From Ilyonectria destructans (lineage: Eukaryota > Ascomycota > Sordariomycetes > Hypocreales > Nectriaceae): a stretch of DNA of 64,000 nt. The stretch lies in assembly GCA_020740775.1 (NCBI GenBank), contig JAHEWK010000004.1, forward strand, positions 2,232,001 to 2,296,000, given 5' to 3'. The position numbers and the translations under genes were made by a program. Under the pieces are notes generated by a model. The model was not told where the DNA came from. It searched no databases and was given only the letters and a program-made list of their open reading frames with translations. Positions 10,619 through 21,936 of the stretch are shown here, piece by piece (the first letter of the stretch is position 1; each line of letters starts with the position of its first letter).

Positions 10619-11203
10619 TCACCAGAACTTGTACCACGGCCTTTCCGCGGCTTTTCGCTCGGCATCTAGCCGCTGGTGCTCCTTCCTTGCCTCCATCAGC
10701 TTCTTTGCTTGTTCCCTTCTGTTTTCCGACACCACTTCGATCTGTCGCTTCATCTGTCGGCGCTCGGCCCGTCGCAGGTACTGGCAGTATTCGTAGGATG
10801 CCATGCTTCCGATGACGAAGAATCCGACGGCCCAGTTGGCAGCCTTGGTCGCATTTCCTAGGAATGGTTAGTATGGATGCGGGACGCTGGAGGGGTAGGA
10901 GGGGTGTCTCTCGCCTTGAATCACAAACTTCAATCCTCCCAGACCGGCACCCGAGGCAATTCCGGTGACAAACCCCTGGCGGGCGCAGGGCGTGTTTGCA
11001 ATGTTCGCGAAGTCGTCCTTCTTGATCATGCCCACGGCCTCTGTGATTGTCGGCCGCGCATTCGGCTTCGTCGCTCTATTCTCGGTTGCGGCTTCGTTCT
11101 CTACCGGCTTGGACCAAACGTGCAGGGTCTTGTCCCCGGGCTGAGGTTGCGATTGGGGTTGCAGCTCTGGCTGCGGTTGGCCATCCTCCTGTGTCGGGGC
11201 CAT
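10619..11203 (-). CDS. COX20: Cytochrome c oxidase assembly chaperone COX20
   Basis: Inner-mitochondrial-membrane chaperone that stabilises newly made Cox2 during complex IV assembly. Exons 11203-10915 and 10857-10619 give 175 residues. The proline/glutamine-rich N-terminus is followed by the conserved core FANIANTPCARQGF, a first membrane segment (VTGIASGAGLGGLKFVI), and across the splice GNATKAANWAVGFFVIGS, the second membrane segment. Next comes ASYEYCQYLRRAERRQMKR and a charged helical tail. The family match is clear. The single 57-nt intron has a GC donor instead of GT but a perfect TACTAAC branch and TAG acceptor, and only this splice keeps the conserved core in frame. Divergent from POL2, with 527 bp between the start codons. 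Confidence 0.93.
10858..10914 (-). other. GC-AG intron of COX20
   Basis: Read on minus, the exon ends CAAG, the intron begins GCGAGA and ends CATACTAACCATTCCTAG. The donor is GC rather than GT. The branch site is the yeast-consensus TACTAAC, 10 bases before the acceptor AG. Confidence 0.85.
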
Positions 11204-11730
11204 TTCTGGCTACCTGCGCTGCGCAATTGGTATCATGAAAGGCGGCCGAGGTCGCTTTTGAAGAGCCAGCTCCCACATCGTCCGATTCGATGACGCTGAA
11301 AATGGCGTTGCCAGTCTGGGCCGCGGGTGGTCCGTGCACCGACCCTCACGCCCTCAACACGCTGACGCCCAGAAATACCAAAACCCATTAAACTATAGTG
11401 GGGCAGGAACGAGCGTGTCGCGCTGCCCTGGACTCGACGCGTTTATACGCGTCTCCCAGTTTACCAATCTGAGTCAAGGCTCTTGAGGCCAGGCCCTTTC
11501 TTACTGGCGTCGCCTTCGCAACCTCCGCAACACACGAAACCCATTGTTGATTTTCACCCTTTCTCAATTCGATCTCCATCTTTACCTTTGACGGCGGAAA
11601 CCATTGCGCCTTTGTATTGCTCTTCTCATGACGACTGCCGTCGTTGTTCGAGTGTCCCGGGCACAATAACTCGAAACCGTCTACTCCATCCCATCTCCTC
11701 CCACTTCATCCCAGGAGAGGATCCCCCACA
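11204..11730. promoter_or_regulatory. COX20/POL2 divergent promoter region
   Basis: 527 bp between two start codons. It contains a pair of ACGCGT boxes (listed separately) on the POL2 side and pyrimidine-rich stretches before the POL2 ATG. Confidence 0.55.
11437..11452 (+). promoter_or_regulatory. Paired MluI cell-cycle boxes (ACGCGT x2)
   Basis: ACGCGT occurs at 11437-11442 and again at 11447-11452, exactly 10 bp apart, so one helical turn on the same face. They lie about 280 bp upstream of the POL2 ATG. ACGCGT is the MBF (MCB) element that drives G1/S expression of replication genes in yeasts; its use here is inferred. Confidence 0.6.
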
Positions 11731-14700
11731 ATGCCCAACACAAGCCTCCGCCGCCCGCAAAAGGGCTTCCGCCGTGGGGGCAAGACTGCCTACCATGGAG
11801 CCCGAACTCGCACATTCGCCGCTTCCTCTCGGACAGAGGCCACCTCGGCAGACGAGAAATGGGAGCGCACGCGGCTTGCGCACACCATCGACGAGAACAT
11901 GGGCTTCGCCCGATACGAGAGCGGCAAGAAGAAGGAAGGCTGGCTCGTCAACGTCCAGCCCACATCGATCGAGGACGACAGGATACCCAACGGCCGGTCC
12001 GCTCTTGACTGCTACTTCATCGAGGAAGACGGCTCGACATTCAAGGCGACAGTGGAATACGACCCGTACTTCTTGATCGCCGTCAAGAAGGGGCACGAGT
12101 CCGAGGTGGAAGAATGGGTCAAGAGAGTCCCTGGAGACGGCGTAATCAAGTCGATTCGTCGAGTTGAGAAGGACGATCTGAACATGCCGAACCACCTTCT
12201 TGGTTACCGCCGAACATTCATCGAGCTCCGGTTCGCCAACGTCAACGACCTGCTGGCCGCGAGAAGGGACATCATGCCCATCGCGGAAAAGAACAAGAAA
12301 AACATGAATGCAATGGATGCGTATGCCGAGGTCGCGACGTAAGTACAATCCCACGTCTCAAACTCTCAGTGTCTAACACATCATACACAGCGCCAACAAC
12401 GGCAACTTTGACATTTTTGACGATTTACGAGACGATGAACGACACATGAACAATTCCATTTCGGATGCCAGCGACTTTATTGTCGACATACGAGAATATG
12501 ATGTTCCCTACCATGTACGAGTAATGATAGACTTGGGTGAGTGCTTCCGCGCCAGATCTGTTGGACTAGTCGCTGACCCGGACTACAGATATAAGAGCTG
12601 GAAAATGGTACTTCGTCGAGGCCAAACACGGCGTAACGAAGATCTACCCCAGCGAAGAGAGGTCGCTTCCAGCAGACCCTGTGGTCATGGCCTACGATAT
12701 CGAGACGAGCAAGCTGCCTCTGAAGTTTCCCGACGCTGCCACCGATCAGATCATGATGATTTCGTACATGATTGATGGGCAGGGCTTCCTAATCACCAAC
12801 CGCCAGATCATCTCCGAAGACATTGGCGACTTCGACTACACCCCAAAGCCCGAGTACCCGGGTCCCTTCATGATCTTCAACGAGCCTGACGAAAAAGCTC
12901 TAATTGAAAGGTTCTTCCTCCACATCAAAGAAGCCCGTCCAACCGTTATCGCGACTTACAACGGTGACTTTTTCGATTGGCCCTTTGTGGAAGCGAGAGC
13001 AAGTGTCAACGGTATCGACATGTACCACGAGATTGGCTGGAAGAAGGACAGCGAGGACCAATACAAGTGCAACTACAGCGTGCACATGGATTGCTTCCAT
13101 TGGGTCAACCGAGATTCATATCTACCTCAAGGTTCTCGAGGTTTGAAGGCTGTCACAGTCGCAAAGCTCGGATACGACCCCGATGAACTCGATCCGGAGT
13201 TGATGACACCCTACGCCAGCGAGAGGCCACAGACTCTTGCAGAGTATTCCGTTTCAGATGCAGTCGCCACATACTACCTGTACATGAAATATGTGCATCC
13301 TTTCATCTTCTCTCTATGTACCATTCTTCCATTGGGTGGCGACGATGTCCTGAGGAAAGGAACGGGTACCCTCTGCGAGATGTTGCTCATGGTGCAAGCA
13401 TATCAGCGGGAAATCGTGCTGCCGAACAAATACATCACTCCAAAAGAGGCGTTCTGGGATGGCCATCTCCTGGACTCAGAAACCTACGTCGGTGGTCACG
13501 TCGAAAGTATTGAGGCTGGTGTTTTCCGGGCAGACATCCCAGTGGACTTCGCTGTTGAACCCTCGGCAGTTGATGAACTTCTTGACGACCTAGATGCCGC
13601 TTTGAGATTTGTCATCACTGTGGAAGAACAGAAGTCCTTTGACGATGTGGAAAACTATGAGGAGGTCAAGGCGCAGATCAAGGCAGCACTCATTAAGCTC
13701 AAGGAGACCCCGAATCGCCACGAGACACCTCTGATCTACCATCTCGATGTTGCCTCCATGTACCCCAATATCATGACCACCAACCGACTGCAACCCGACT
13801 CGATGATTAAGGAATCTGACTGCGCTGCTTGCGATTTCAACCGGCCAGGAAAGACTTGCGACAGGAGAATGCCTTGGGCATGGAGAGGCGAGTATATCCC
13901 GGCAAAACGAGACGAATACAACATGATTCGACACACCTTGGAGAATGAGAAATTCCCTGGAAAGTACCCCAACTCCCCAATGCGTGCGTTTCAGGAGTTG
14001 AGTGCGGATGATCAAGCGGGTCTTATACGGAAACGCCTTCAGCTGTACTCGCAAAAGGTCTATCACAAGATTCACGACTCCACCACCATCGTCCGAGAGG
14101 CAATCATCTGCCAACGAGAGAATCCCTTCTACATCAATACCGTCCGAGACTTTCGTGACCGTCGATATGACTACAAGGGTAAGGCCAAAACTTGGAAGGG
14201 GAAAACAGAGTCTCTCAAATCTTCCGGGGCACCTCCGAACGAGGTCGACGCCGCCAAAAAGATGATCATTTTGTATGATTCCCTACAGCTCGCTCACAAG
14301 GTCATTCTCAACTCCTTCTACGGATACGTCATGAGAAAGGGATCTCGCTGGTATTCTCTGGACATGGCTGGCGTTACTTGCCTAACTGGAGCCCATATCA
14401 TTCAGATGGCTAGGCAACTAGTCGAACGCCTTGGCCGACCTCTGGAGCTGGATACCGATGGTATCTGGTGCATGCTTCCAGCGAGTTTCCCCGAGAATTT
14501 CTCATTCAAGCTCAAGAACGGAAAGAAGCTCAACATCTCATACCCCTGTGTCATGCTTAACCATCTCGTCCACGCCAAGTTCACCAACCACCAATACCAG
14601 ACCCTGGTTGATCAAAAGACGTTCAAGTACGAAACTCACAGTGACAACTCCATTTTCTTCGAAGTCGATGGTCCTTACAAGGCCATGGTTCTCCCCACAT

Positions 14701-17700
14701 CGAAGGAAGAAGACAAGAACTTGAAGAAGAGATACGCTGTTTTCAATGACGACGGAAGTCTGGCTGAGTTGAAGGGTTTTGAGGTCAAGCGTCGTGGTGA
14801 GCTAAAACTCATCAAGATCTTCCAGCAGCAAATCTTCAAGTTCTTCCTTGAGGGTACCACGCTGGCAGAGTGCTACACCGCTGTAGCCAAGGTTGCCAAT
14901 CAGTGGTTGGATGTCTTGCACAGCAAGGGTGCAACTTTGGCAGATGAGGAGCTGATGGAGCTTATTTCGGAGAACCGAAGCATGTCCAAGACCCTCGAGG
15001 AGTACGGCACCCAAAAATCAACCAGTATCACCACTGCCAAGCGTTTGGCGGATTTCTTGGGTGAGCAGATGGTCAAAGACAAGGGACTGAACTGCAAGTT
15101 CATTATCTGTGCTCGGCCCAAGAATGCTCCCGTCACGGAGCGAGCCGTCCCTGTTGCAATATTTTCCGCGGAAGAGAGCGTCAAGCGAACCTATCTCAAG
15201 AAATGGCTCAAGGAGGATCCTGCCGATACGGACCCTCGAGCACTTCTCGACTGGGATTACTACCTTGAGCGTCTGGGCTCCGTCATTCAGAAGCTCATCA
15301 CCATTCCCGCTGCCCTTCAGAAAGTTCGCAACCCTGTCCCGCGAGTTCCTCATCCCGATTGGCTGCAGAGGAGGATCAATATCAAGGAGGACAGGATGAA
15401 GCAGAAGAAACTCACCGATCTCTTCAGCAAGGGCCCACTTGAGGACATTACGAATCGCAATGGTCCTCGTATGGATGATTTGGAAGACTTTGGTAGCAAG
15501 CTTCTAAAGCCTAAGCTCGTGAGCTCGGCCATTGCTGCTTCTCAATCCGCACCTACAGTCCAAAAACGGAAGTCTCCAGAGCCTGCTGAGAACCTTGACC
15601 CTATGGCTGCGTTGCCAAAGATTATGCCAAGCCCTTCGGATGACTATCCAGCGTTCTTGGATTATCAAAAGCAGAAGTGGAAAATTCAGAAGCAGGCTCG
15701 CATTCGAAGACGACAGCTTTTCGGTGACCGACGAGGTCAGGCGGGCAGCAACATCCAGCAGACTTTCATGAAGCAGGCCCATGTCACTTACATGAACACT
15801 TGGCAAGTTTTGCACCTAAAGACGACCGACACACCTGGAATTGTCACGGCACACGTCTTGATTGACGCCAAGATTCACACGTTGAAGGTTAACGTGCCTC
15901 GCCAAGTTTTCCTCAACCTGAAGAGCAAGGACCTGCCCGATGTCGAGGTCGATGGCTGCGAGGTCGAACAAGTCAACTACACGCTGCCCAATGGTCACCC
16001 ATCAAGTCACCTCTTCAAGCTCACTGTCCAGGAGGATACATATTTTAATGAGAACGAGAAGTTCTCACTCCTTTTCAACCATCCCAGTGTGGAGGGAGTG
16101 TACGAAAAACAAGTGCCCTTAAATATCCGGGCTGTACTGCGGCTTGGAAACCAGTGCACCATCGATGAAAATCAGCACGCAGTGCTCGGAAAGGGACTGG
16201 AGCAGGGCTTCGATCTTTCTGGTCTGAAGCGACCAGCTAAACCGCGGACATATCTCGACACGTCCCTTCTGGCTTACATTTACATCTCTCACATCACCGC
16301 AGGCGAGCGACAAATCTTTGGAATCTTCTCCACGACCAGCGACCAAGGACACGTCATAATTCTTCAGAAGAACAAGGATTCTGGACAAGATCTCCCAAAC
16401 ATCACCAAGATGTACTCGCAGATGCTTGCCAAGCGATCTGAGGAGGCTGCTGGGACGAACTGGCAGGATTGTTTTACCTACCAGGAAAAGCTCAACATTC
16501 GGATCACGCAAGTAACGACGCGAAGGAAGGCTCACCTGGAGATCGGAGACGTTGTCAAAAAGATGCGCAAGGATGAACATCGACCACAGATGTTAGTTGT
16601 TCAATCATCCCAGCGCAAGCTCCTCGTTCATGATGTCCCTGTCCTTGGGGATTTCCCTATTCTGCCGCTCAAATACGATGCTGCGGACAGCTCTCTGCCA
16701 CCGCTGGGCTGGCAGTCTGTTATTGCTCGTCGTCTTGTTGGACACTACCTTGGCCTTGGATCGTGGATCCTGCATCTCACTGCCTTGGCACGATATGGCG
16801 ATGTCCCCCTCTGTAACCTCGAGCGTGACGATCCTCGGTTCTTGATCGACATCGCCTATGCTCGCCGACTGCAAGCAAATGGTGTGGTTCTCTGGTGGTC
16901 TCCTGGAGCCCGCCCAGATCACGCGGGTTACGAAAGGGACGATATTTTGGGACCACTTGACACGGTCAAGATGCCAAGCGTCAATAACCCAGGAACATTC
17001 TCGTCGGTATGCATAGACATTGACGTCAGAAACCTGGCTATCAACACCATCTTGACATCCTCCCTCATCAACGAACTGGAGGGTGCCGATTCTGTCTCAT
17101 TCAACCCGTCCGGCGGGGACGACTCTGAAACTTTGCAATCAGAAAACGCCTTTGCCAACGCAGGCGTTCTCGTCCTACGAGAGATGGTCAAGGCATGGTG
17201 GGCCGAAGCGTGTCGAGGAAACACAATGGCCGATGTCATGGTGCAGCATCTTGTCCGCTGGGTGGAAAACCCTGACTCGTTCATGTACGATCGAGCATTG
17301 CATTACTACGTGCAAATGATGTCCCGCAAAGCCTTCCAACAACTCATGGCCGACTTTCGCCGCGTGGGCTCTCAGGTTGTCTTTGCCAACGCCAACCGAC
17401 TAATTTTGCAGACAACCAAGGCGGAGGTTGGCAACGCGTATGCGTATAGCCAGTACATCATCAAGTCAATCAAGAGCAAACCCCTCTTCCACTTCATCGA
17501 CCTAGAGATCAAAGAGTACTGGGACTACTTGGTCTGGTACGATGAATTCAACTATGGAGGCAAGGCATGCCAAGAGGTTATCGAGGCCGACGAGCAGAAT
17601 CTCGAAACCGTCATGCACTGGCAAATGGCGACATTCCTCCCCATGCGATTGCAACCGACGTTCCAAGACTGGGTAATAGAGTTCATCCAGCTGATGCATC

Positions 17701-18476
17701 ACCTCAAGAGGCCACAGGGTAATGATCCTGATTCAACGCCGCGTCTCACCCAACTGCCAAACCGTGGCTTGGAGAACCAGGAGGGCCAGATCATTCTCGG
17801 CAAGGCTTTCGAGAAGCCTCTCAAGAAAGCCATCCTCGGACTTATCAACAAGCAAAAGCGCGAGCTGCTCCATCCAGAGCTCGCTGAGGACTACTCGTTC
17901 CCTAGCCTCCCAGGCTCGCATCTCGCCCCGCGCAACCCCATTCTTGAGCTTATCAAGTCGTTGATGCAGGTCCTCTCGCTTGATAAGAACATCACGCTGG
18001 AGGCTCGTCTCCTCCGTAAGGAGCTCTTAGCCATGTTCGAGATCCGCGAGTTCTCCAAAGATGGCACTTTTGCGAACCCCTCTGAGAGCCTTCGCTTGCC
18101 GCAACTATCTTGCGACAGCTGCACTATGACACGCGATCTAGATTTGTGCCGCGATGAGGACCTTGTTGGTGAGGGAGCAAACTGGCGCTGCAATTTCTGT
18201 GAGACCGAGTTCGATCGAGTCGCGATCGAGGAGAAACTGTTAGGTTTGGTTGAAGGATGGGTTGTCGAGTGGTCCACACAGGACTTGAAGTGTGTGCGGT
18301 GCGGAGCACTGAGGCTGAACGATTTTATGGAGCATTGTACTTGTAGTGGGGAGTGGAAGGAGGTTGTGTCGAGGGTTGAGGTGAACCGAAAACTGAGTGT
18401 CATGAAGAGGGTGGCCAAGTTCTATGGTCTGAGGATGTTGGCAGACGTCGTGGAGGGCTTATACCAGGGATTGTAA
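11731..18476 (+). CDS. POL2: DNA polymerase epsilon catalytic subunit
   Basis: Leading-strand replicative polymerase with 3'-5' proofreading. Exons 11731-12338, 12391-12536 and 12589-18476 give 2213 residues (yeast Pol2 is about 2220). The exonuclease motifs are DIE at 288-290, YNGDFFDWPF, and YSVSDAVATYYLY. The polymerase motifs are A (LDVASMYPNI), B (NSFYGYVMRKGSRW) and C (DTDG at 873-876), with the epsilon-specific DTD rather than DTDS. Cysteines C663, C666, C675 and C759 match the [4Fe-4S]-binding set inside the catalytic domain. The long inactive second polymerase-like half follows. Two C-terminal zinc modules end the protein (CDSC...CNFC and CVRC...CTC), which bind the Dpb2 subunit. The junctions VAT|ANNGNF and DL|DIRAGKWYF read through as expected for the family. 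Two MluI boxes upstream suggest S-phase control. Confidence 0.97.
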
Positions 18477-18616
18477 TGGAGTTACGGGGAACGCATGGAA
18501 GAGGAGTTTGAGCTGGTATCAACGGATATTATAATGAATCACACTTGAAATAGAATCAATGATTGTTTTCGTATCAAAAGGGCTTCCCCTTGTTTCAGGC
18601 AGCTGGGTTGTGAGAT

Positions 18617-20941
18617 CTAAACCAAAACAACATTCTCTAGGTTGCTCGCGTCCCATTTGGGGGCTCCATCCAGGTAACAATCCCCTATAAGCCGAAATGT
18701 CACACCAACCAAGTACTGCGGAACTTCATCCCGTCGTAAGATGTACGGGCAGAGTCCTCCTGTAAGAATATAGATCCTGTCACCTATCTCTGTCTGTGGC
18801 GGACCAAGGGCCAGGGCCCCTTCTTTGGTAAGAAGGATGCAGTTGCCAGGGCCGGTCTCCAGTGCTGTGCGATAAACCTGTTTGACCCTCCTGTCCCGCC
18901 ATGCGTCGTCGAGAGTTGGTATAGGTTTCTCAGCGGCCTTGTCTTCGCAGTCCTGGCATGGTCGTTCAGTCGATACAGAACAGTGGGCGCACCCACCCAT
19001 AATCTCGGAGATGAATTTGTCACGGTGGCGTTCTGTAAAGTATTCTTCTTCCTCAACCCGGGTGTCAATGGCGTCCCCAGTCATTTTTGCCAGCAGGTAA
19101 ACCAGGATAGCCAGATTAGGATCGTCCCAGCCTCCCTGCAGGCGAACATCGTTGTTTTGTTCCATGACCACGCCGAAGCAGAGAATCCGCCCAATGGAAT
19201 CGAGGCGGTGTGTATATATGTCGTAATCCCAATCGTTGGGGAAAAGCTTGTGCTTAGCGGCTTTAAGAGCCTTGATGATTTTAAACATGTTGGACAAGTC
19301 CGGGGCGAGAGGCTCGGAAACGTGGTGGATTGTGGTGCAATATTGTGCTGGTACCCTGAGGCAGTTCTCGACTTTTGTGTAATCTCGGAGCCGAGGGTAG
19401 TAATAGTCGTATACCATTTGACGATCCACAGAACTCTGAAAGTCCAAGTGGAAAACTGTACTGGGATAGATTTCGCGCCGGGAATTGATGTCCACCAGAA
19501 ATTCTTGCTCATGCTTGTAGATGGTCCCTTTCAACGTCGCCTCCGATAGCAAGGCCGCATCCTTCGCTAGTTTGCTGTAGTACTCGGAAGGCTTTATGGA
19601 TTTAGGGGGAAGGCCTGGCTTCTGAACTGTAAACCTCATGTCTGAGGCATTGTGGCACAGCCGGATTTTCCATGCAATAGTATTGGGATCAGGGGTAGCG
19701 AAGCCATCGGCCCAATTCGGCACCCAGGAGGGAAGGTTGTCTCTCGACTTGGCGGCAAGGTCCGCCGAAGTTATCCAGAAAATACCTGTCTCGTGCATGA
19801 TCCTGATGACAACTTTGCAGAATAGAACTGCAACTGAAGTAGCATAGTTCGTCTCGATGTCAAAGGCCAGGGTGGTGAGGTTCCCGAGGAGCCGAGAGAG
19901 GGCATAGATTTTATCCCTGGGCTCTGACGATTGCCGATGCCGAAATGTTCTCAGCAGCCAGAGGAGAGGGCTTCCCAGTGATCTTTGGAAGTAGCCCAAG
20001 TCTTGCATCTTCCCGATGGATTCGTACCGTTGAAGGCGTCGCAGCTCGGATATTTTCTTGACCTTGGCGACTAGGAGGTCAAGCACTTTTGTGTGTTCGC
20101 TTCCGGATGTTGAGAGCTTGATCGAGCGTGATTCCAGCTCTTTGACAACGTTAGATAGTAGGTCAAACGGTATGGTGACTTTTCCGTACGTGAGCTGAAG
20201 CTCGCGAGCGACTCCGACCTCTTGCGTGATCCACATGCGATCCCACCAAGGAGCAATCACAAAGGCGCGTAACCATTCGAATAGATGGCGAAGCTTAGGT
20301 TCCATTCGTTCCGTATCGTTGCTTGAAAATAAGTCGACGTTTTTTAGTTTGGCATGGAGGGAATGGGATGATAGCGCTCTGATCAGACCAAACATGCACA
20401 AACATCTCTCGTGGGGTGATAGTTGAGCCGGATCTTTGGATTCTAGCATCGTGAGGGAGTCGCGAATGTGTTCCCAAGAGTTATCGTCATTTACTGGGAA
20501 TTGAAAGGTGCTTGAGGCGGCTAGCTTCTTCAACTGAGAATTGTAGTTGCGCTGACTCCGGTCGAGGGAGTGGCCAACATAGCCACGGACTTCAACTGCC
20601 CAACGGAAGATGTGATGCATGACATGGACTTGCTGACTCTTGTCGTCGATATCGTCCTGGTTGATACACAGAGCATCAACCCAGAGTGTGACGTGGATGT
20701 CTGGTGACCGGATGGTGCGCAACGCAAGATCGAGATTGATAGTGATGCCTTTGACGGTGCCATTGACAACAATCTCCTTGGTAGCTACAGGACTCCCCCA
20801 TGTATACGAGAGCGCAATGTATTGAAATGACTGGTCCGCCTCAAAGAGTTCTGCCTCGATATCATCGTCCCAGTTTCCAGGACGCAACTTGAGGAGGCGG
20901 ATGCGGTCTTCCGCGAGCCGGGTGTATACCAGAGGCGTCAT
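18617..20941 (-). CDS. HET-domain (heterokaryon incompatibility) protein
   Basis: Predicted 774-residue single-exon protein. The N-terminal HET domain is clear: RLLKLRPG near 16-22, YIALSYTWG at 41-49 and LWVDALCINQDD at 86-97. These are the three hallmark blocks of the family (HET is a TIR-like fold) that triggers cell death when partners of unlike genotype fuse. The middle is helical without recognised repeats. The C-terminal part has the usual HET-protein tail (GDRIYILTGG ... PYILRR ... YLVGV). Just before it lies an extra cysteine pair C651-x2-C654-x7-C662-x2-C665, which could bind zinc. No NACHT or WD repeats are seen. It is divergent from the zinc-finger/protease gene, with 995 bp between starts. 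Whether it acts in incompatibility or in another defence is not known. Confidence 0.9.
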   Translation of the reverse strand: MTPLVYTRLAEDRIRLLKLRPGNWDDDIEAELFEADQSFQYIALSYTWGSPVATKEIVVNGTVKGITINLDLALRTIRSPDIHVTLWVDALCINQDDIDDKSQQVHVMHHIFRWAVEVRGYVGHSLDRSQRNYNSQLKKLAASSTFQFPVNDDNSWEHIRDSLTMLESKDPAQLSPHERCLCMFGLIRALSSHSLHAKLKNVDLFSSNDTERMEPKLRHLFEWLRAFVIAPWWDRMWITQEVGVARELQLTYGKVTIPFDLLSNVVKELESRSIKLSTSGSEHTKVLDLLVAKVKKISELRRLQRYESIGKMQDLGYFQRSLGSPLLWLLRTFRHRQSSEPRDKIYALSRLLGNLTTLAFDIETNYATSVAVLFCKVVIRIMHETGIFWITSADLAAKSRDNLPSWVPNWADGFATPDPNTIAWKIRLCHNASDMRFTVQKPGLPPKSIKPSEYYSKLAKDAALLSEATLKGTIYKHEQEFLVDINSRREIYPSTVFHLDFQSSVDRQMVYDYYYPRLRDYTKVENCLRVPAQYCTTIHHVSEPLAPDLSNMFKIIKALKAAKHKLFPNDWDYDIYTHRLDSIGRILCFGVVMEQNNDVRLQGGWDDPNLAILVYLLAKMTGDAIDTRVEEEEYFTERHRDKFISEIMGGCAHCSVSTERPCQDCEDKAAEKPIPTLDDAWRDRRVKQVYRTALETGPGNCILLTKEGALALGPPQTEIGDRIYILTGGLCPYILRRDEVPQYLVGVTFRLIGDCYLDGAPKWDASNLENVVLV

Positions 20942-21936
20942 GGGGTGCTGCGAGATGTGTCTGAATTAGACTGAGAATAATTCTCTTCCGTAAGGACGGT
21001 TTCGAATATGCACGCAATCCAGAGCTGGAAGGGATGTTGATGGATATATGAAGCTTGAGCGAGTATCGATCAGAGTGGGGTTAGACCAGCTTCGAGACCT
21101 CAGCCTGTCCCAATTGGTACATTCATGGAAGGCAGTCAGCCGCGTCAAGTGACCTGGTGTCCGGGACCACGGCATTTTTATTCGCTCCAAGTATTCAATA
21201 CTCAATTTAGGCCATGAATAGCACTGCAAGTTAAGTGGAGGTACAAGGCCATGACGGCCACGCGTTGAGGCTTGGGATCGAAGATGGGAGAGGGATGCCT
21301 GGTGATCTCCAGGCAACAACGGCCAAGTCAGGGATTGCCCGGGAACTTACCCTAGGTCCTGCACCAACGGCGGCGGACTCGGTGATGTTGATTTGGAAAA
21401 TATAAATATTACTTAATTGCCGCGGATGAGTTGGATGCCGGTTTATCTGCGGCATTGTCTTTTATGTAGTTTGGCACCCGAGCACTTTGAAATGAACCCA
21501 GATTTGAATGCGCTCCCAATTGTCTTTGCAACCCTAATTCAAGAACCCAGTCCCACAGACTCTTAGTCTAGGGTTTAGTTATGGCATTCTCTGTAGCTAT
21601 ATTTTCCCCTTAGATTTTCCCAAGAATCTGGGAAACATTTAATACCTTCAGCGATCATTTCCCTATAGGTACAATGGCCGCTGCGATAGGCCGGCAGGCT
21701 GACGGCGGACCAAGTGAGTGGTCCGCATGTCGGAGGCCGCCCGGCATAAGGCAACGGCGCCAAGCTGAAGTGGGTGGTGCTGCCTGCCGTCGTAAGTTAC
21801 CACAAAAAGTACTCAACTGGACCTGCCATTTCCAGGCCGATCCCGATTCATACCTTAGGCCAGAATAGTTTCGACTTCTTTGTCTGCTCAATCCGAGTCA
21901 ACTAAAACAATCGACGCCATCCAAGCCTCAATCGAG
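20942..21936. promoter_or_regulatory. Divergent region between HET and zinc-finger-protease genes
   Basis: 995 bp with no convincing gene. The sequence just before 21937 could hide a short non-coding first exon. Shared regulation of the two genes is possible but not shown by any motif I recognise. Confidence 0.4.
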
